Positions 32,405-44,735 are shown, numbered from the stretch's first letter. The stretch: 64,000 nucleotides of DNA from Aquilaria yunnanensis (GCA_039654915.1 CM077597.1:84260001-84324000), one strand, 5' to 3'. Notes: generated by a model from the sequence alone, not told the origin. A program made the numbers and translations.

Positions 32405-33282
32405 CTAAGGATGGAAAAGCTTGTTTCCACATTCGCGTTTCCATGTGACAATAGTTCTCAGCTTCATCACCTCCACCATTTCTCACTACAACATCTGTAT
32501 CCTCCTTAGACACCACAAGAATAGCCTTGCAGGGCCTGCAGCTCAAGCACTTGTTCTCGCACCGGGGAGGCTTCGATCCCAACACTGTCTCGGGTTTGAA
32601 GTGTCTCGGATTGCTTCAAACCTGCACCATTCGCATCTAGCCATTACCCAGCCACGTATTGGGCACGAACAATTTCATAGGAATTTGTTTGTTTCAATCT
32701 CAACACTATCTTTCCAAACCCTCGCGGTTTGCATTAAACATTATCCGCACGCATAGTATACACATAAATACGTACACAAATACATATGAACAACTTCATA
32801 GGACGCGAGTTCTTTTCGATCCAGTGGCGGAACCACCTTAGGGCAGGGTTGCTGCTGCCCCCTTAGAATTTCTAAAGTTTGTAAATATGAGATACTAAGT
32901 TGGCCAATTTGTGATAAAATAAGGTCCAGATATGTATATGTTCCCCCAAAATTGGCTTAAGAATATAAAAGGGTAAATAACGCTAACAGTACCAAATCTT
33001 CACTTTTTATTACAAATTTACCGCTAACCTATCAAAAATATTGCATATGCATCCCAAACTATTCTCTCTCATTATCTCTCTGTCTCTCTCTCCTCTAGTC
33101 TACGATCACCACCTCCGCCTAGCCCTAGCTCCCGAGCCTAAAAAGTTGGGTCCGCCACTATTTCGATTTGTGATTAGAGGTGGATATCCATACCTGTGTT
33201 AGGAGGCAGAAACATAAGAGAAGAAAAGCACCAACGTGATTACAACTCCAAGGCTCTTCAAATTGCTGCTCGATGAGCCCAT
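32405..33282 (-). pseudogene. EPFL-like secreted cysteine-rich peptide gene
   Basis: Two exons on the minus strand. Exon 1, 33282-33194, starts ATG GGC TCA and encodes a signal-peptide-like segment (SLGVVITLVLFFSYVSA) before a GTATGG donor. Exon 2, 32621-32405, follows GGTGCAG and encodes GSKPPRCENKCLSCRPCKA, then after a variable loop WKRECGNKLFHP and stop. This is the EPIDERMAL PATTERNING FACTOR-LIKE pattern: GSxPPxC, CxxCxPC, and a W-x-C-x-CGN ending, where the first C is R here. Frame breaks lie near the end of exon 1 (TAA), at about 32590, and at about 32440 before the WKR end. A hAT MITE sits in the intron. EPFL peptides are apoplastic ligands of ERECTA-family receptors. Confidence 0.72.
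32822..33160. mobile_element. hAT-type MITE, 339 bp, in the EPFL-like intron
   Basis: Ends CAGTGGCGGAACC and GGGTCCGCCACTA, the common terminus of plant non-autonomous hAT elements. The flanks TTTCGATC (32814-32821) and TTTCGATT (33161-33168) match at 7 of 8 bases as target duplication. Contains a CT-rich microsatellite near 33065-33095. No coding content. Confidence 0.85.
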
Positions 33283-33749
33283 GATCGATGTTCTTCCTTG
33301 AAATTAAAGCTAGCTTCTGATTTCTCTTCTTGTTTCTGAAGAACTGGTTTAATTTGTTTGTGCCCACAAATATAAAAGAACTGTTACCATCGGTATTAGA
33401 TAACTTAAATTATGAAGTTAACAATATAATACTTATTCCGTCCCATAAAAGATGATACATTTATCTGGATATGTAGATTAAGATATATGTAATTTAGGAT
33501 TTTTTTTCATTTTTGTACTTTAAACTAAAATAAAAAAAAAAACTTATTCTTAGGTTATATGTAGTAAAAGTGTAAATAATAATTAAATAAAAAAAAATTT
33601 CTTTAGGAGTTTTGCGCAATGAGAATTTTAATAAACATTAAAAAAGAAACGAATAAACTTGTGTAAGCCTGTTTCATACATGAGCCCAACTTGCGCGCAT
33701 CTACAGGAGATTTGTGAAATTATAGCCTCGCCCATGCTTAAAAGGAAAT
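33283..33749. other. EPFL-like 5' flank and intergenic DNA
   Basis: Probable 5' UTR of the EPFL-like pseudogene to about 33375. 33437-33500 (CCGTCCCATAAAAGATGATA) resembles one end of a Stowaway-type MITE. No gene seen. Confidence 0.4.
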
Positions 33750-33829
33750 TTGCTCAATTGTTCCGAATTCATGTCGCATCCTGTATACGTTTTCGGTTTA
33801 ACTTACCCGCGTCGTGTTTTGCATTGTGA

Positions 33830-34140
33830 TAGCCCCTTTTTTTCCTACTTTTTCACTTCATTTTTGGCTTTTTTCATTTCAGATTTTATTATTTGTTCCT
33901 TTCTTGTTGGTATTAGTTCCAGTTTTTTTGGTGTTCTTTTTACAATTATTTTATTTTTCATTTATTTTATTTTTTATTTTCATTTTTTTACTTTATTTAC
34001 TTTTTTCATGTTTTATTTTTTATTTTCTTTTATTTTCCATTTTTTTTTCAATTTCAATTTTTTTTTCTTTCCAACCTTTTCCATTTTTTCATCTTATTTT
34101 TGTATCTAACTTTGTTAGTTGTTTTGTTTCTAGTTTTATT
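33830..34140. repeat. T-rich low-complexity tract
   Basis: About 300 bp almost entirely of TTTTC/TTTAT runs on the plus strand. The open frames here are composition artefacts. Confidence 0.8.
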
Positions 34141-34199
34141 CCTTGTTAGTTGTATCTAATAGTTACTGCTTAAGGAACTAGTAATTTCTCTAAAAAAAT

Positions 34200-36010
34200 A
34201 GATACTGATAAAAAAATAATTAGTTCATATTAATTCTAATTTGTTCTTTTATCATTTTTACTCGTTCTTTTATTAGTTTTTGTTTATTCTTTCATCAATG
34301 TTATCTATTGTTTATCAATTTTATCATTTCTTTTCTCATTTCATATTTGTTATTTTATCAGTTTTATTTGTTGTTTTATTAATTGTTGTGCTTTTATTAG
34401 TAGCTTTTTATTTTTTTATTAGTAAGTGCTTGTTCTTTTTTAGTTCATGTTTATTCTTTTAGATGAATTTGATATTTGTTCTTTTATCAGTAATTGTTTA
34501 TTCTTTTATTTATAGGATAAAGTCTACCAAAGGTACCTTAGCTTTTATTTTTGTACCAAATTGATACCTAATCTTTAGATTTATCTTATCAAACTACCTA
34601 AACTTATATTGCGTGTCGTAATTAGATACTTTCCGTCAATTTCACTATTAAATCGGACAGAAAATGCTAATGTGGCATTAAATAACATTAAATTAAATCT
34701 TTAATAATAGTTTTAGTCCTCAAATTTTTTCAATTAATGATTCTAAACCTCAAAGTTTTAATCCTTCTATTTACACCCCTAATTTCCTAAGTTCTAAACC
34801 TCAAATTCCTCAATTCCTTAATGTCCAAAAACAAACAACTCAACCACCAAGAAAAATTAGATAAATCACTGAATCAAATGAACCAGAAAATGAAGAATTA
34901 GACGAACAATGACAAGCAACGATCATGTCGGAGACATGGCAAGCAATTTGTTCAATCAAGTTGGGCGCGATCGAATGACCCGCTCAATCCACCGGAGTGC
35001 CATAATTAGATGCACCAATAAGTTTAATCCGCTAAAGAAGCTACTCGAGGGGTGCGAGAGGGTGGAGCAAGGTGGCAGAGAGTGGGGCGGTGCTTCAAAT
35101 AGCCACTGGAGAAGAAGACAAGGGTATGGTTATTAGATTTAGGGTTCTTAAAGTTTTAAACAGATTCTGGGACGAGGATGGTGATGGAGGGAGGCCATGG
35201 AAAAAGTTTAAGGTTTAAATTTTTTAAGAAGAAAATCTAAAAGACTAAAAGTGTTATTTTGAGATTTATTTTAACTTTTTTTATATTATGTTAGCATTTT
35301 CCGTCAAATTTAGCACTAAAATTAACGGAAAGTACCCAGTTAAAATGCGCAATATGAGTTTAGCCTGTTTAGGTAGTTTGGAAGGACAAATTTAAAGATT
35401 AAATACCCATTTGGGATAAGAAAATAAGCCAGGGTACCATACGTGGACTTTACCCTTTATTTATATGTGTTTGTTCTTTCAGCTCATGTTTATTTCTTTT
35501 TGTGAACTGGTTATTTATTCCTTTATTATACCTATTTGGATTTTTATTAGTAACAATTTGTTCTCTTACTAATTCCTACTTGTTCTTTTAGAAAAAATAA
35601 TTTTTTATTCACTTGAAACTATTTGTTTGTTTTTTTATTAGTAGGTTTTGTTTTTTTATAAGTAGGTGTTTGTTCTTTTTTCACTTCATGTATGTTCATT
35701 TAGATGAGCTTGATTTTTGTTCTATTATTAGTATCTCTTTGTTCCTTTTTTGGTATGTGTTTATTCTTTTATCAATTTTTTTTATATGAACAAATTAATT
35801 GTTCTTTTATTAGTTGTTATTTGTACTTTTATTAGTTTTTGTTTGTTCCTTTGTCAATTTTATCTATTCTTTTATAAGATTTATATGTTATTTTATTAAT
35901 TTTTTTTGTTCTTTTATGAATTTGAGCATAAGTTAGTTTTTTAAATAACATTGATTGATCCTTTATTAGTATTTGTTTGTTATTTTTTAGAAGCTATATG
36001 TTCTTTTATT
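34200..36010. repeat. Degenerate minisatellite of a TTGTTCTTTTATTAG motif, split by a MULE
   Basis: 34200-34504 and 35466-36010 contain dozens of imperfect copies of a 15-18-bp motif (TTGTTCTTTTATTAGT) at 25-40-bp intervals. The two halves are one array interrupted by the element at 34515-35455. No coding content. Confidence 0.7.
34515..35455. mobile_element. Mutator-like (MULE) non-autonomous element, 941 bp
   Basis: Long imperfect terminal inverted repeats of about 180 bp, starting GGATAAAGTC and ending GACTTTACCC. They share boxes such as AATCTTTAGATTT, CAAACTACCTAAAC and TACTTTCCGTCAATTT with the other end. A perfect 10-bp duplication TTTATTTATA flanks it (34505-34514 and 35456-35465), within the MULE range of 9-11. 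The GC-richer centre (34890-35140) has a 75-codon frame without recognised domain, which could be captured DNA. Confidence 0.88.
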
Positions 36011-36588
36011 AGTTGAAAAATACGAGACACAAAAATGAAGAAAAAATAGATAAATTCTAAAAACAAGAATAATTTAAGAACCAAAAAATTGCTCCAAAGG
36101 ATCAAATAGTTACTACCAAAAGAAACTGATTTATCTCATCTTTTATTTGTTCATTTATTTATATTAAATTGTTCATGTAACCTGATGCATCTAAAAAAGG
36201 TAAAGAAAAAATTAGTACAAGAAAAAAGAAATATCAGATCAATAAAAAGGACATAAGAAGAACAAAGTAGAAAAAAAAATTGTACTTTTTGTGCCAAAGA
36301 AAGAATTGAGGAACTTACTACATGGCGGCAAACATAAAAAAAGGCAAAAAGACAAAGGAGCAACAAGACGGAGAATGGGAAAACACGAAAAGGCAAAAAT
36401 AGGCAGTGGTGCAGACAACTTTTTTACGCAGAATAAGGAAACCCCGTAATTTTCTAGAAATTATAGTGCGAGGGTTGATTTGTAACATTTCAAATAGTTT
36501 GGTGATGATGCATGGCATATGCCCGGCACACGCAATACTTATTCAAAAAGAAAAGATTCTTTTTAAGGTTTTATGTAGTAAGAGTTTA
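36011..36588. other. AT-rich intergenic DNA
   Basis: No gene supported; open frames on both strands lack family motifs. Confidence 0.4.
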
Positions 36589-36596
36589 AATAAACA

Positions 36597-38121
36597 TAGG
36601 GATGACAAAATCGGACCCGACCCGATGACTTAGTCCAACCCACCTGAACCCAAGACTGACCTAACCCGATTTGACTAAAAAAGTCAATGACCTGAACCCG
36701 ACTGTGTCCAACCTGACCTAAACTCAAACCTGAACCCGATTAAAGAGAAACCTGAGAAAATCCGAATCTAAATGACCCAAACCCGAAATACTCAAATATG
36801 AAATAACCCGAGCCTCAATTGACCCGAACTCAAAATGACCCAAACCCGAGACTGACCTAACCTGAACCTAAGATGACCCGATAACTAAACCCGACAAGAC
36901 CCGATTTTAATCCTCACATTAAGCGTTACCTTTCCTCTTTCATTACTTTTCATATTAAGTCAGTCCTAAATATGGGGGGTTTCCATATTTAGGAACTTCC
37001 ATTTTTTGAGACTTCATATTCAATATGTCTTATATATAGGAATGGTGATTTCCGTAATTAGTAACTTCCATTTTTTTGTACTTCCATATTTACTAAGTCT
37101 CATATTTGAATATGAGACTTTCATATTTAGTAGTTTCAATTTTTTTTTAAGATGTTCATGTTTTATAATTTTCATATTTTGAGAAGGGATTTTCATATTT
37201 AGTAACTTCTATTTTTTTATGACTTATATATATTTCAAGTATCTTATTTAGAGAAAAAACATTCATATTTAGTGAATCTCATATTTGGATTTTTCAAACA
37301 AAAGTAATTTTTATATTTAGTAAGTTTAATGATCTTAATAGGTAATTGTTAACATTACAACATTAATCCCTAAACTTTAAGTATAGTGCAATAAGGTACA
37401 TAAATTTTTAAAATTTTCATTTTACTCACCCATAATAATTACAATATAGGTCCTAAAATTTTTGAAATCTTTTCACTTTCACCCAAAATTTTTCAAATTT
37501 TACAATTTAGTCAATGGTGAACTTGATTTGCATTTCGTTGTAATTTCAAAAAAAATTCATTGAAACATAAGCATAATAAAATTGTCGTTGTGTATGTCTG
37601 GATGATACCTGGGTGAAGATCTGAATAACCTGTACAATGATAGTTAAAGGGTATGGGTTTAGAAAAACAATCAAATATTACTAACAATGTTAAATTACTT
37701 AAATATGTACTAAACTATAATGAAGAAGATTTTTATGAATATTTTAATTAAATATAGTAAAAAATGGAGATTTAATTTAAAGTAAATCACATAAAAAATT
37801 GAATTATTTGATTTAAATTTAAAAAAATTGAATTGATTCAATTGTTTTGACTTTACACCAATAACCCGCGTGAACATAAAGGTTGACCCGAATTTGATCC
37901 GAAAGCTGACCTAAAGTTACCTGAGACTAAAAATAACCCGACCTGAAGTAAACTCGAACCCAAATAAACCCGGCCCAACCCGAACACAAACCCGAAATCA
38001 AACTGAACCCAAATGACATAACCTGAACCCGACCTAGACCCGAATTCATGCTAACCCGACTAGACCCGAACTTGAATGACCTAACCCAAACCTAACCCAA
38101 CCCACCCAATTGTGATTCTTA
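36597..38121. mobile_element. hAT-like element, 1525 bp
   Basis: Imperfect terminal repeats TAGGGATGACAA / TTGTGATTCTTA. The 8-bp flanks AATAAACA (36589-36596) and AATAAAGA (38122-38129) match at 7 of 8. Both subterminal regions (36605-36910, 37855-38105) are full of ACCCGA and CTGAACCCGA repeats, like the smaller element at 23754-24286. The centre (36960-37330) has about six imperfect copies of a CTTCCATATTTAG unit. No transposase seen. Confidence 0.75.
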
Positions 38122-38129
38122 AATAAAGA

Positions 38130-38854
38130 CAATAAGATAAATTATATATTAAAAACTTGTTTTTAAAAAAATACATTTCATCTTTTTTTTGTGACAGTCA
38201 TAAAAAAATATGTTTTAACCCCTTTTGGGGCAGGAGGAATGCATGTTATTGTCTACAGAAAAGGAGACATGTCTCCTCTGTGAAAGACTTGAGCTCACCA
38301 ATAAAAGACCTTTCTTGGGTTGAAAGTCTTCCTTCACAGTTCTTTTTGGTCGTTTTGGAGAAGTGGTGAACTTGACTTACGAACTTGAGGTCCTGTGGCT
38401 GATTGGTGCATTTGACTTTTCAAGCTCTGTTTAGTGTTGGCTCATTCCTTTGACCGTCTTAACATTAAAACCACAAGAAAGAAACATCGTTTTTGACTTC
38501 AAGAAAATATTACTACTATTGCCAAAACAAATAATCCTAGAGGTCTTAGGTTCATATATCAAGGTGCAAGTGTTTGCCCTACTAACTTTAGATTGAGTCG
38601 GTGACATGAAATTCATGTGTCTACCAACTATGTTGTATCTATATTCACTATCATGATACTTCCTCAGTTCCAAAACTATTACAAAATATTTTATTTTGGG
38701 TAGTTTTAAATATTTTCAACATTTTCATATTTAGTAATTTACTTTACTATACTACTTTTTAAACTATCGTTTTAATATCTATTTTTTTCAATTTTCTTGG
38801 CTTACGAAGTGGAAATAGCACATAAATTTTGTTTACTTTCTTAATCTACACATC
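38130..38854. other. Intergenic DNA
   Basis: No supported gene between the hAT element and the Athila-like LTR. Confidence 0.4.
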
Positions 38855-40426
38855 TGATAAGCTTATATTTATTATATTTATTTCTCTCATATTTAGTATG
38901 TTTTAATATGTTTTGAACCTTAAATATATATTTTGAGTATGTTTTGTAGCTTACAGTATATCTGGACTCAATCGATTGAAAGTGAATTTAATTTTCCATT
39001 TTACAAATTTTAATTTGGTTGTGCTCTTTCAGGATGTTGACAGATTGGTGATATTCTGGTAGAAAAATTATATCTTGAGCTACAGAGATCGGAATGAAGT
39101 GATTCTTGATTCATTGGAAAGCTAACATCCGGAGCTACAAATCACATTCAGACCATGGAACCCAGTTTGCACGTTAAGAGGGTCAAATTCAGCTTCAAAG
39201 TCACGATTTACGAGTCACGGCCGGTTCAGAAGCAGTTGCGGTATTTTGGGCATATCTTTGGCTGTAGATGTCCGTTTTATGCGATTCAGGTGTCGTTTCG
39301 AAGATAAGAAAGAGATCTACAAATTTCATGCTTTGAGTTTTGAGAAATAATGGCTCAATCAATGTTGAATATCAGCTTGAAGTTACTGTTGCTGTTCTGG
39401 AGCATTGCTTTGCTGATAACTTTAAAACCTTATAGTTATTTTGAATCTTTTTATTTGTTTGGGGTACTTTTGTAACAATATAAAAAGTTTAGGAAATTTT
39501 TATGAGTTTAGCCAAGGTTTTAGTTTTCTTTGGTTTTTAAGCGTGGCTGCCACCGCCAGTCCCCCCATCTCCAGCTCTCCGTTTTTCGTAATTTCAGATT
39601 TAGTTTCTTTTATTCTTATTTGTTTTTCTTTTGATGATGGCTGAGTAATTTTCTGATTCAGCTCTAGGAATGATTTCCATCGCCAACACCAATTGTGATG
39701 ATTAATTTTTCTTGCTTAAACTTTCTTTAATTTCAAGTATTTACTTATTTGTTGTTCAGATTTATTGAAATTAATTTTCCTGTTCTCGCTTGTTAAATTG
39801 GTTCTGTAATTGCAAATCTGCTTGATTTTCTTTCAACCGCTTAGGTGAAGAATTCAATTAGAAGCTAGTGAATTGATTGGAGATTACTTTTATTTCTGGT
39901 TAGTTCATATGAAGAAGTAAGACAGGTTAAATTATTCAAGCTTTTGGATTATTACCTGAAATAAACTTTTTAGTTCATTGATCTTAATGTTGATTTTGAG
40001 ATAATTAGAAATTGCTTTTCAATATCTGGTTACTCAAAACTAAGAAATTAATCTGAAGCTTTTTTTGGTTAATTTTACTGCTGAATTCTTAGGGTTCTTT
40101 TTAGCTTTAAAGAGAGTCCTTTTTATTTGCTTGAATTGAAGAAATATTTTCTTTTGATGATCAACTGCGTGATTGCAATGGATAATCAACCCTGAACTGA
40201 GCATTTTTAGTATTGGTTAATTTTGATTTGATTCTACAGTTAATTTATTTCAGCTTTTAATTCAAGAAAATCACCCAATCTTTTATTTCAGTTTTCTGAC
40301 AGGAAGCTTTCAGTAAAAAAATCTCCTTTGGGATTCGACCTGGTTTTCACTGCTAGACTATAAATTTATTTATTTTGAGTTCTTAGGGATACTAGAATTA
40401 TTTTTTGCGGTTTCGACGATCGGCCA
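38855..40426 (+). repeat. 5' LTR of Athila-like element A
   Basis: 1572 bp, starts TGATAAGCTT, ends CGATCGGCCA. It matches the LTRs at 42565-44121, 51707-53270 and 57239-58802 (those three on the minus strand). It is followed at 40433-40450 by the primer site TGGCGCCATTGCCAGGGA, a close relative of the Asp-tRNA site used by Athila elements. Confidence 0.88.
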
Positions 40427-40532
40427 AAAATTTGGCGCCATTGCCAGGGAGATTTTTTTTTTCTGTTAAAGTTTCTTTTTTCATTTATTTATTTATTTTA
40501 TTTATTTTCTTTCTTTCTCAGTTAACTGACTT

Positions 40533-42564
40533 ATGCACAGATCTTCTCATACGGGTGAATTAGTGTTTGATCCAGAGATTGAGAAGACAGCAAAGGCAAA
40601 CAGGAAAGCGAAAAGACAAGCAGTCAATTTTTTAGCTTCGACTTCTGCGAACAGCAACTCAGAAAGTAAATAAGAACCAGTTGTTATTGTAGAGATGGCA
40701 GCCCAAAGAACATTAAGGGAGTTGGCAACTCTTGATGTTGTCCAGCAACCCTTGTGCATCGATTTTCCTAATATTGAGGTTGCATTTGAATTAAAATCTG
40801 GATTAATTCACTTATTACCTACTTTTCATGGTCTTGCAGGTGAGGACCCCTACAAACACTTGAATGAATTTCATGTAGTCTGCTCGACCATGAAACCACA
40901 AGGAGTTACAGAAGAACAGATTAAACTAAGAGCCTTCCCGTTCTCATTGGCGGACAAGGCAAAAGACTGGCTGTACTACCTTTCCTCCGGTTCGATCAGA
41001 ACCTGGAATGACTTGAAGAGAAAATTTTTGGAGAAATTCTTTCCAGCTTCAAGGGCTAGGATAATTCGGAAGGAAATCAGCAGGATTCATCAGTACAGCG
41101 GAGAAAGTCTATATGAGTACTGGGAGAGGTTCAACCAGCTATGTGTGAGCTGCCCACATCACCAAATTTCTGATCAACTGTTGCTGCAGTACTTCTACGA
41201 AGGGCTACTGTTCATGGATCGATATATGTTAGATGCTGCAAGTGGGGGAGCACTTGTAGAAAAGACGCCCGAAGAAGCAAAAGACTTGATTTCTAAAATG
41301 GCAGCCAACTCGCAACAATTTGGGACACGGGTAGACCATGTGCCGAAGAAGATAAATGAGGTAGGAACTTCAAATATTGAAGCTCAACTTTCTGAACTAA
41401 CCTTTCTTGTTAGACAAGTTGCCTTGGGACAGGTCCAAAATTCTAGAGTTTGTGGCATTTGCTTTATTCAAGGACACTTTACTGACTCGTGCCCACAACT
41501 GCAGGAGGATACAACAACTCAAGCGAATGCGGCAAGTGGGTTTGTTAACCAACCAATAATGTATGACCCATATGCCAATCAATACAACCCTGGTTGGAGA
41601 GACCACCCGAATATGAGATATGGGCAGCCAAACAATCAGCCACCGTATCCATCTGCCGGTTATAACAAACCAGCTCCTCCATCATAGAACCAAGCATCAA
41701 ATTCAGGTACGGCTTTAGAAGATATTGTGAAAGCTTTAGCCACTAACACTCAAATGTTTTAAACAGGAAACAAGGGCTAGCATTAAAGACTTGGGGAACC
41801 AAATTTCACAATTGGCAACCGCATTGAACAAAATTGAAGCTGAACAAGGGAGGCTGCCATCTAAAGCTGAAATCAACCCAAGAGAGCATGTTAATGCCGT
41901 GACCTTTCAAAGTGGCAAAGAGGTGCAAACCACCACATCAAAAATGGCAGCACTTAAAAAGGAACAAGATAGCCTAAAACCATCAACTTCTGATGCACAA
42001 ACTGAGGAGGTAAGCAACAAGCCAATTTTTCCAAAATCAAAAATTCTAATCCCACCTCCTTTTCCTGGTAGGTTGGCTAAATCAAAGAAAGAGGAGACCG
42101 AGCAGGAAATTCTTGAAACTCTTAGGAAGGTCGAAATCAACATACCCTTGCTGGATGCAATTAAGCAGGTGCCACGGTATGCCAAGTTTCTGAAAGAGTT
42201 GTGCACCAATAAAAAGAAGCTGAAAGTTGATGAGACAATCAAAGTTGGGGAGAATGTGTCAGCAATAATCCAAAGAAAGTTGCCTGAGAAGTGTAAGGAC
42301 CCTGATATGTTTACTATACCATGTGTAATAGGCAATTTTAATGTGAAAAAAGCTATGTTAGATTTGGGAGCCTCAATGAATGTCATGCCATATTCAATAT
42401 ATGCTTCTTTGAAACTTGCACCTTTGAATGAAACTAGTGTTGTGATTCAATTAGCTGATAAATCCAATGCCTATCCTAGGGGCATGGTTGAGGATGTTCT
42501 TGTGCAAGTAAATGATTTAATTTTTCCTGCTGATTTTTATGTGCTTGATATGGAGAATGATGAC
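40533..42564 (+). pseudogene. Gag-protease of Athila-like element A (first part)
   Basis: Starts MHRSSHTGELVFDPEIEK at 40533. The gag domain (IDFPNIEVAFELKSGLIHLL, LADKAKDWLYYL, YEYWERFNQLC) lies in 40695-41300. A CCHC-like knuckle (CGICFIQGHFTDSC) is near 41450. The protease starts near 42340 with AMLDLGASMNVMPYS, the DLGAS active site of gypsy proteases. Damage: a TAA at about 40671, a TAG at 41685, and a +1 shift at about 41761 where copy D has an intact CAG codon pair. The frame is cut at 42564 by the solo LTR and resumes at 44127. Confidence 0.85.
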
Positions 42565-44121
42565 TGGTCGGTCGTCGAAACCGCAAAAAATAATTTTGGT
42601 ATCCCTAACAACTCTGAATAAATAAATTTGTAGTCTAGCAGTGACAACTAGGTCGAATCCCAAGGGAAATTTTTATCTGAAAGCTTCCTGTAAAAAAACT
42701 GAAATAAAATGTTGGGGGATTTTCTTGAATTAAAAGCTGAAATAAATTAACTGTAGAATCAAATCAAAATTAACCAATACTAAAAATGCTCAATTCAGGT
42801 TGATTATCCATTCTAATCACGCAGTTGATAATTGAAAGGAAATATTTCTTCAATTCAAGCAAATAAACAAGACTCTCTTTAAAGTTAAAAAGAACCCTAA
42901 GAATTCAACAGTAAAATTAACCAGAAAAAGCTTCAGATTAATTTCTTAATTTTGAGTAACCAGATATTGAAACGTAATTTCTAATAATCTCAAAATCAGC
43001 ATTAAGATCAATGAACCAAAAAGTTTATTCTAGGCAACAATCCAAAAGCTTGAACAATTTAACCTGTCTTACTTCTTCGTATAAATTAACTAGAAAGAAA
43101 AGTAATCTCCAATCAATTCACTTGCTTCTAATTGAATTATTCACCTAAGCGGTTGAAAGAAAATCAAGCAGATTTGCAATTGCAGAACCAATTCAACAAG
43201 TGAGAACAGGAAAATTAATTGCAATAAATCTGAACAACAAAGAAACAAATACTTGAAATTAAAAAAAGTTTAAGCAAGAAAAATTAATCCTCACAACCGG
43301 TGTTGGCGATAGAAATCGTCCCTAGAACTGAACCAGAAAATTATTCGGCCATCATCAAAAGAAAAACAAAGAAAAATAAAAGAAACTAAAACTAGAAAAT
43401 AAAATCCGAGAGCTCCTCGTGTGCGGCAGCTTTTAAAAACCAAAGAAACCTAAAACCTATGGATAAACTCATAAAAAATCCCTAAACTTTCTATATTATT
43501 ACAAAAGTACCCCAAACAAATAAAAAGATTCAAAATAACTATGAGGTTTCAAAGTTGTCAGCCAAGCAAATGCTCCAGAACAGCAACAGCAACTTCAAGC
43601 TGATATTCGACCTTGATTCAACCATTATTTCTCAAAACTCAAAGCATAAACGTTGTAGATCTCTTTCTTATCTTCGAAACGACACCTTAATCGTGTAAAA
43701 CGGACATCTACAGCCAAAGATATGCCCAAAATACTACAGCTGCTTCTGAACCAACGCTGACTCGCAAATCGCGACTTTGAAGCTGAATTTTACCCTCTTA
43801 ACGTGCAAACTGGGTTCCATGGTATGAATGTGATTTGTAGCTCCAGATGTTAGCTTTCCAATGAATCAAGAATCACTCCATTCCGATCTCTGTAGCTCAA
43901 TATATGATTTTTCTACCGAAACATCACCAATCTGTCAACATCCTAAAAGAGCACAACCAAATTAAAACTTGTAAAATGGCAAATTAAATTCACTTTCAAT
44001 CAATTGAGTCCAGATATACTGTAAGCTACAAAACATACTCAAAATATATATTTAAGGTTCAAAACATCTTAAAACATACTAAATATGAGAGAAATAAATA
44101 TAATAAAATATAAACTTATCA
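42565..44121 (-). repeat. Solo LTR (Athila-like family) inserted in element A
   Basis: 1557-bp LTR in reverse orientation, flanked by a perfect 5-bp duplication ATGAC (42560-42564 and 44122-44126). Removing it rejoins the protease codons (..ENDD | LTAPILLGRP..). The perfect duplication shows a real insertion followed by LTR-LTR recombination. Confidence 0.92.
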
Positions 44122-44126
44122 ATGAC

Positions 44127-44604
44127 CTAACTGCTCCTATTTTGTTAGGAAGACCATTTTTAAAGACATCCAAGACCAAGATTGATGTGGATACGGGCAC
44201 TCTCACAATGGAATTTGATGAAAAAATTGCACAGTTTAATATTTTTGACACATTAAAGGAAATTGACAAGGATAATTCTGTTTTTTTTTTGTTGGAAAAA
44301 TTGATACTTTGGTGCAGAATGAATCAGGAACAAAGGTTGAAAACCAAGTAAGGTTTGCACAAAAAGGTAAGAAAAAAAATGTCAAGTTGCACCAAGAACA
44401 TGAGATGTCATTTGTGGTTGGAAAAAAAGTGTTTCGCAAACACAGAAAATGATGGAAAGAGTTATCTGTCGAGCTTAAAAGTTTGAAAACGGATAAAGTG
44501 TTAAACACTGAGATGCATAAGTTGAAGCCTTTTCATGAGGGATTTTCAAAGCACCCTGGTTGATGCAGGAAGGAACTGTCTAGCCAAAGACAATAAAGAA
44601 AAGG
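44127..44604 (+). pseudogene. Athila-like element A, protease end and integrase tail, truncated
   Basis: Continues the protease (LTAPILLGRPFLKTSKTK), then the same short tail seen in copy D, with FRKHRK and LKSLKTDKV, damaged by frameshifts and a TGA. RT, RNase H and integrase core are absent, as in copy D. Similarity to copy D stops at 44604 in the run AAAGAAAAGG. No 3' LTR exists, so the element is truncated. Confidence 0.8.
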
Positions 44605-44735
44605 AAAATTGATTTAAACTCATCAAATCCCTGTTATATAAGAAAACTAAACCAGATTTAATCTACAATAAGCCACTAATCCGAAACAAAAAGAAAAGGA
44701 AAATTGATTTAAACTCATCAAATCCCTGTTACATC
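44593..44735 (+). repeat. About 45-bp direct repeat at the truncation junction of element A
   Basis: The segment AAAGAAAAGGAAAATTGATT plus the following TTAAACTCATCAAATCCCTG occurs at 44593-44635 and again at 44690-44732. The second copy continues into non-element DNA. Confidence 0.8.

Noticed and set aside
33750..34149. Two long overlapping frames rich in Phe and Leu
   Set aside because: They are translations of a T-rich low-complexity tract; hydrophobic composition is an artefact.
34909..35136. 75-codon frame in the centre of the MULE
   Set aside because: No recognised domain; noted as possible captured DNA but not called as a gene.
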